A DNA stretch of 64,000 nucleotides from Chamaea fasciata. Taxonomy: Eukaryota > Chordata > Aves > Passeriformes > Sylviidae. The stretch covers positions 32,386,914 to 32,450,913 of the forward strand of contig JARCOQ010000009.1 of the NCBI GenBank assembly GCA_029207755.1, read 5' to 3'. The position numbers and the translations under genes are program-made. Numbering within the stretch: position 1 is the first letter of the stretch; each line of letters starts with the position of its first letter. The notes below the pieces were generated by a model. The model was not told the origin of the DNA. It made no database searches and saw only the letters and a program-made list of their open reading frames with translations. Positions 63,942 to 64,000 of this stretch are shown one piece after another.

Positions 63942-64000
63942 AGAGAGAAAGAGTTATTTACAAGAGATAGAATGACAGGACACGCGGGAATGGCTTCCCG
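63942..64000 (+). mobile_element. CR1 fragment running off the window edge
   Basis: GAGAGAAAGAGTTATTTACAA then GAATGACAGGACACGCGGGA and ATGGCTTCCC match the CR1 region about 300 bp before the 3' end. The rest should continue beyond 64,000, about 50 bp upstream of exon 4 on the opposite strand, inside intron 3. Confidence 0.85.

Overview
The window is vertebrate nuclear DNA, almost certainly from a bird and probably a songbird. The evidence is about 25 fragments of CR1-type LINE 3' ends (the only frequent interspersed repeat), a solo-LTR-like endogenous retrovirus remnant, long introns with GT-AG sites, and CpG islands. No operons, ribosome binding sites, CRISPR arrays or prokaryotic genes are present.

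One protein-coding gene can be supported: RNLS (renalase, an FAD-dependent oxidase of isomeric dihydro-NAD(P)), on the minus strand. Four exons are present, all with consensus splice sites and mutually compatible phases: 63735-63893, 21972-22145, 14947-15122 and the terminal exon 11284-11457 with its TAA stop. By comparison with the seven-exon human gene these are exons 4 to 7. They encode the last ~227 residues, about the C-terminal two thirds of the protein. The N-terminal exons, with the dinucleotide-binding motif and the promoter, lie beyond the right edge. The introns measure 3,489 bp (intron 6), 6,849 bp (intron 5) and 41,589 bp (intron 4); intron 4 fills most of the window.

Layout: 1-11,100 is the flank downstream of RNLS. 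It holds no recognisable coding gene but has a good CpG island at about 7,500-8,290, a weaker CpG-rich patch at 3,935-4,375, an (ATT)n tract and several CR1 fragments. The RNLS 3' end and exons 7, 6 and 5 occupy 11,100-22,145, with an LTR on the opposite strand only about 125 bp from the exon 6 donor site. From 22,146 to 63,734 is intron 4, with CR1 fragments, a ~617-bp minisatellite (37,199-37,815), a ~190-bp sequence present twice 2.6 kb apart, a 21-bp perfect inverted repeat, a second LTR-like stretch and many A-rich or T-rich tracts. The last 107 bases are intron 3.

No new multi-gene system was found. The items most worth checking are the minisatellite with an internal hairpin in each unit, the CpG island with no known gene behind the RNLS 3' end, the twice-occurring ~190-bp element, the inverted-repeat element at 30.8-31.0 kb, and the antisense LTR beside exon 6.
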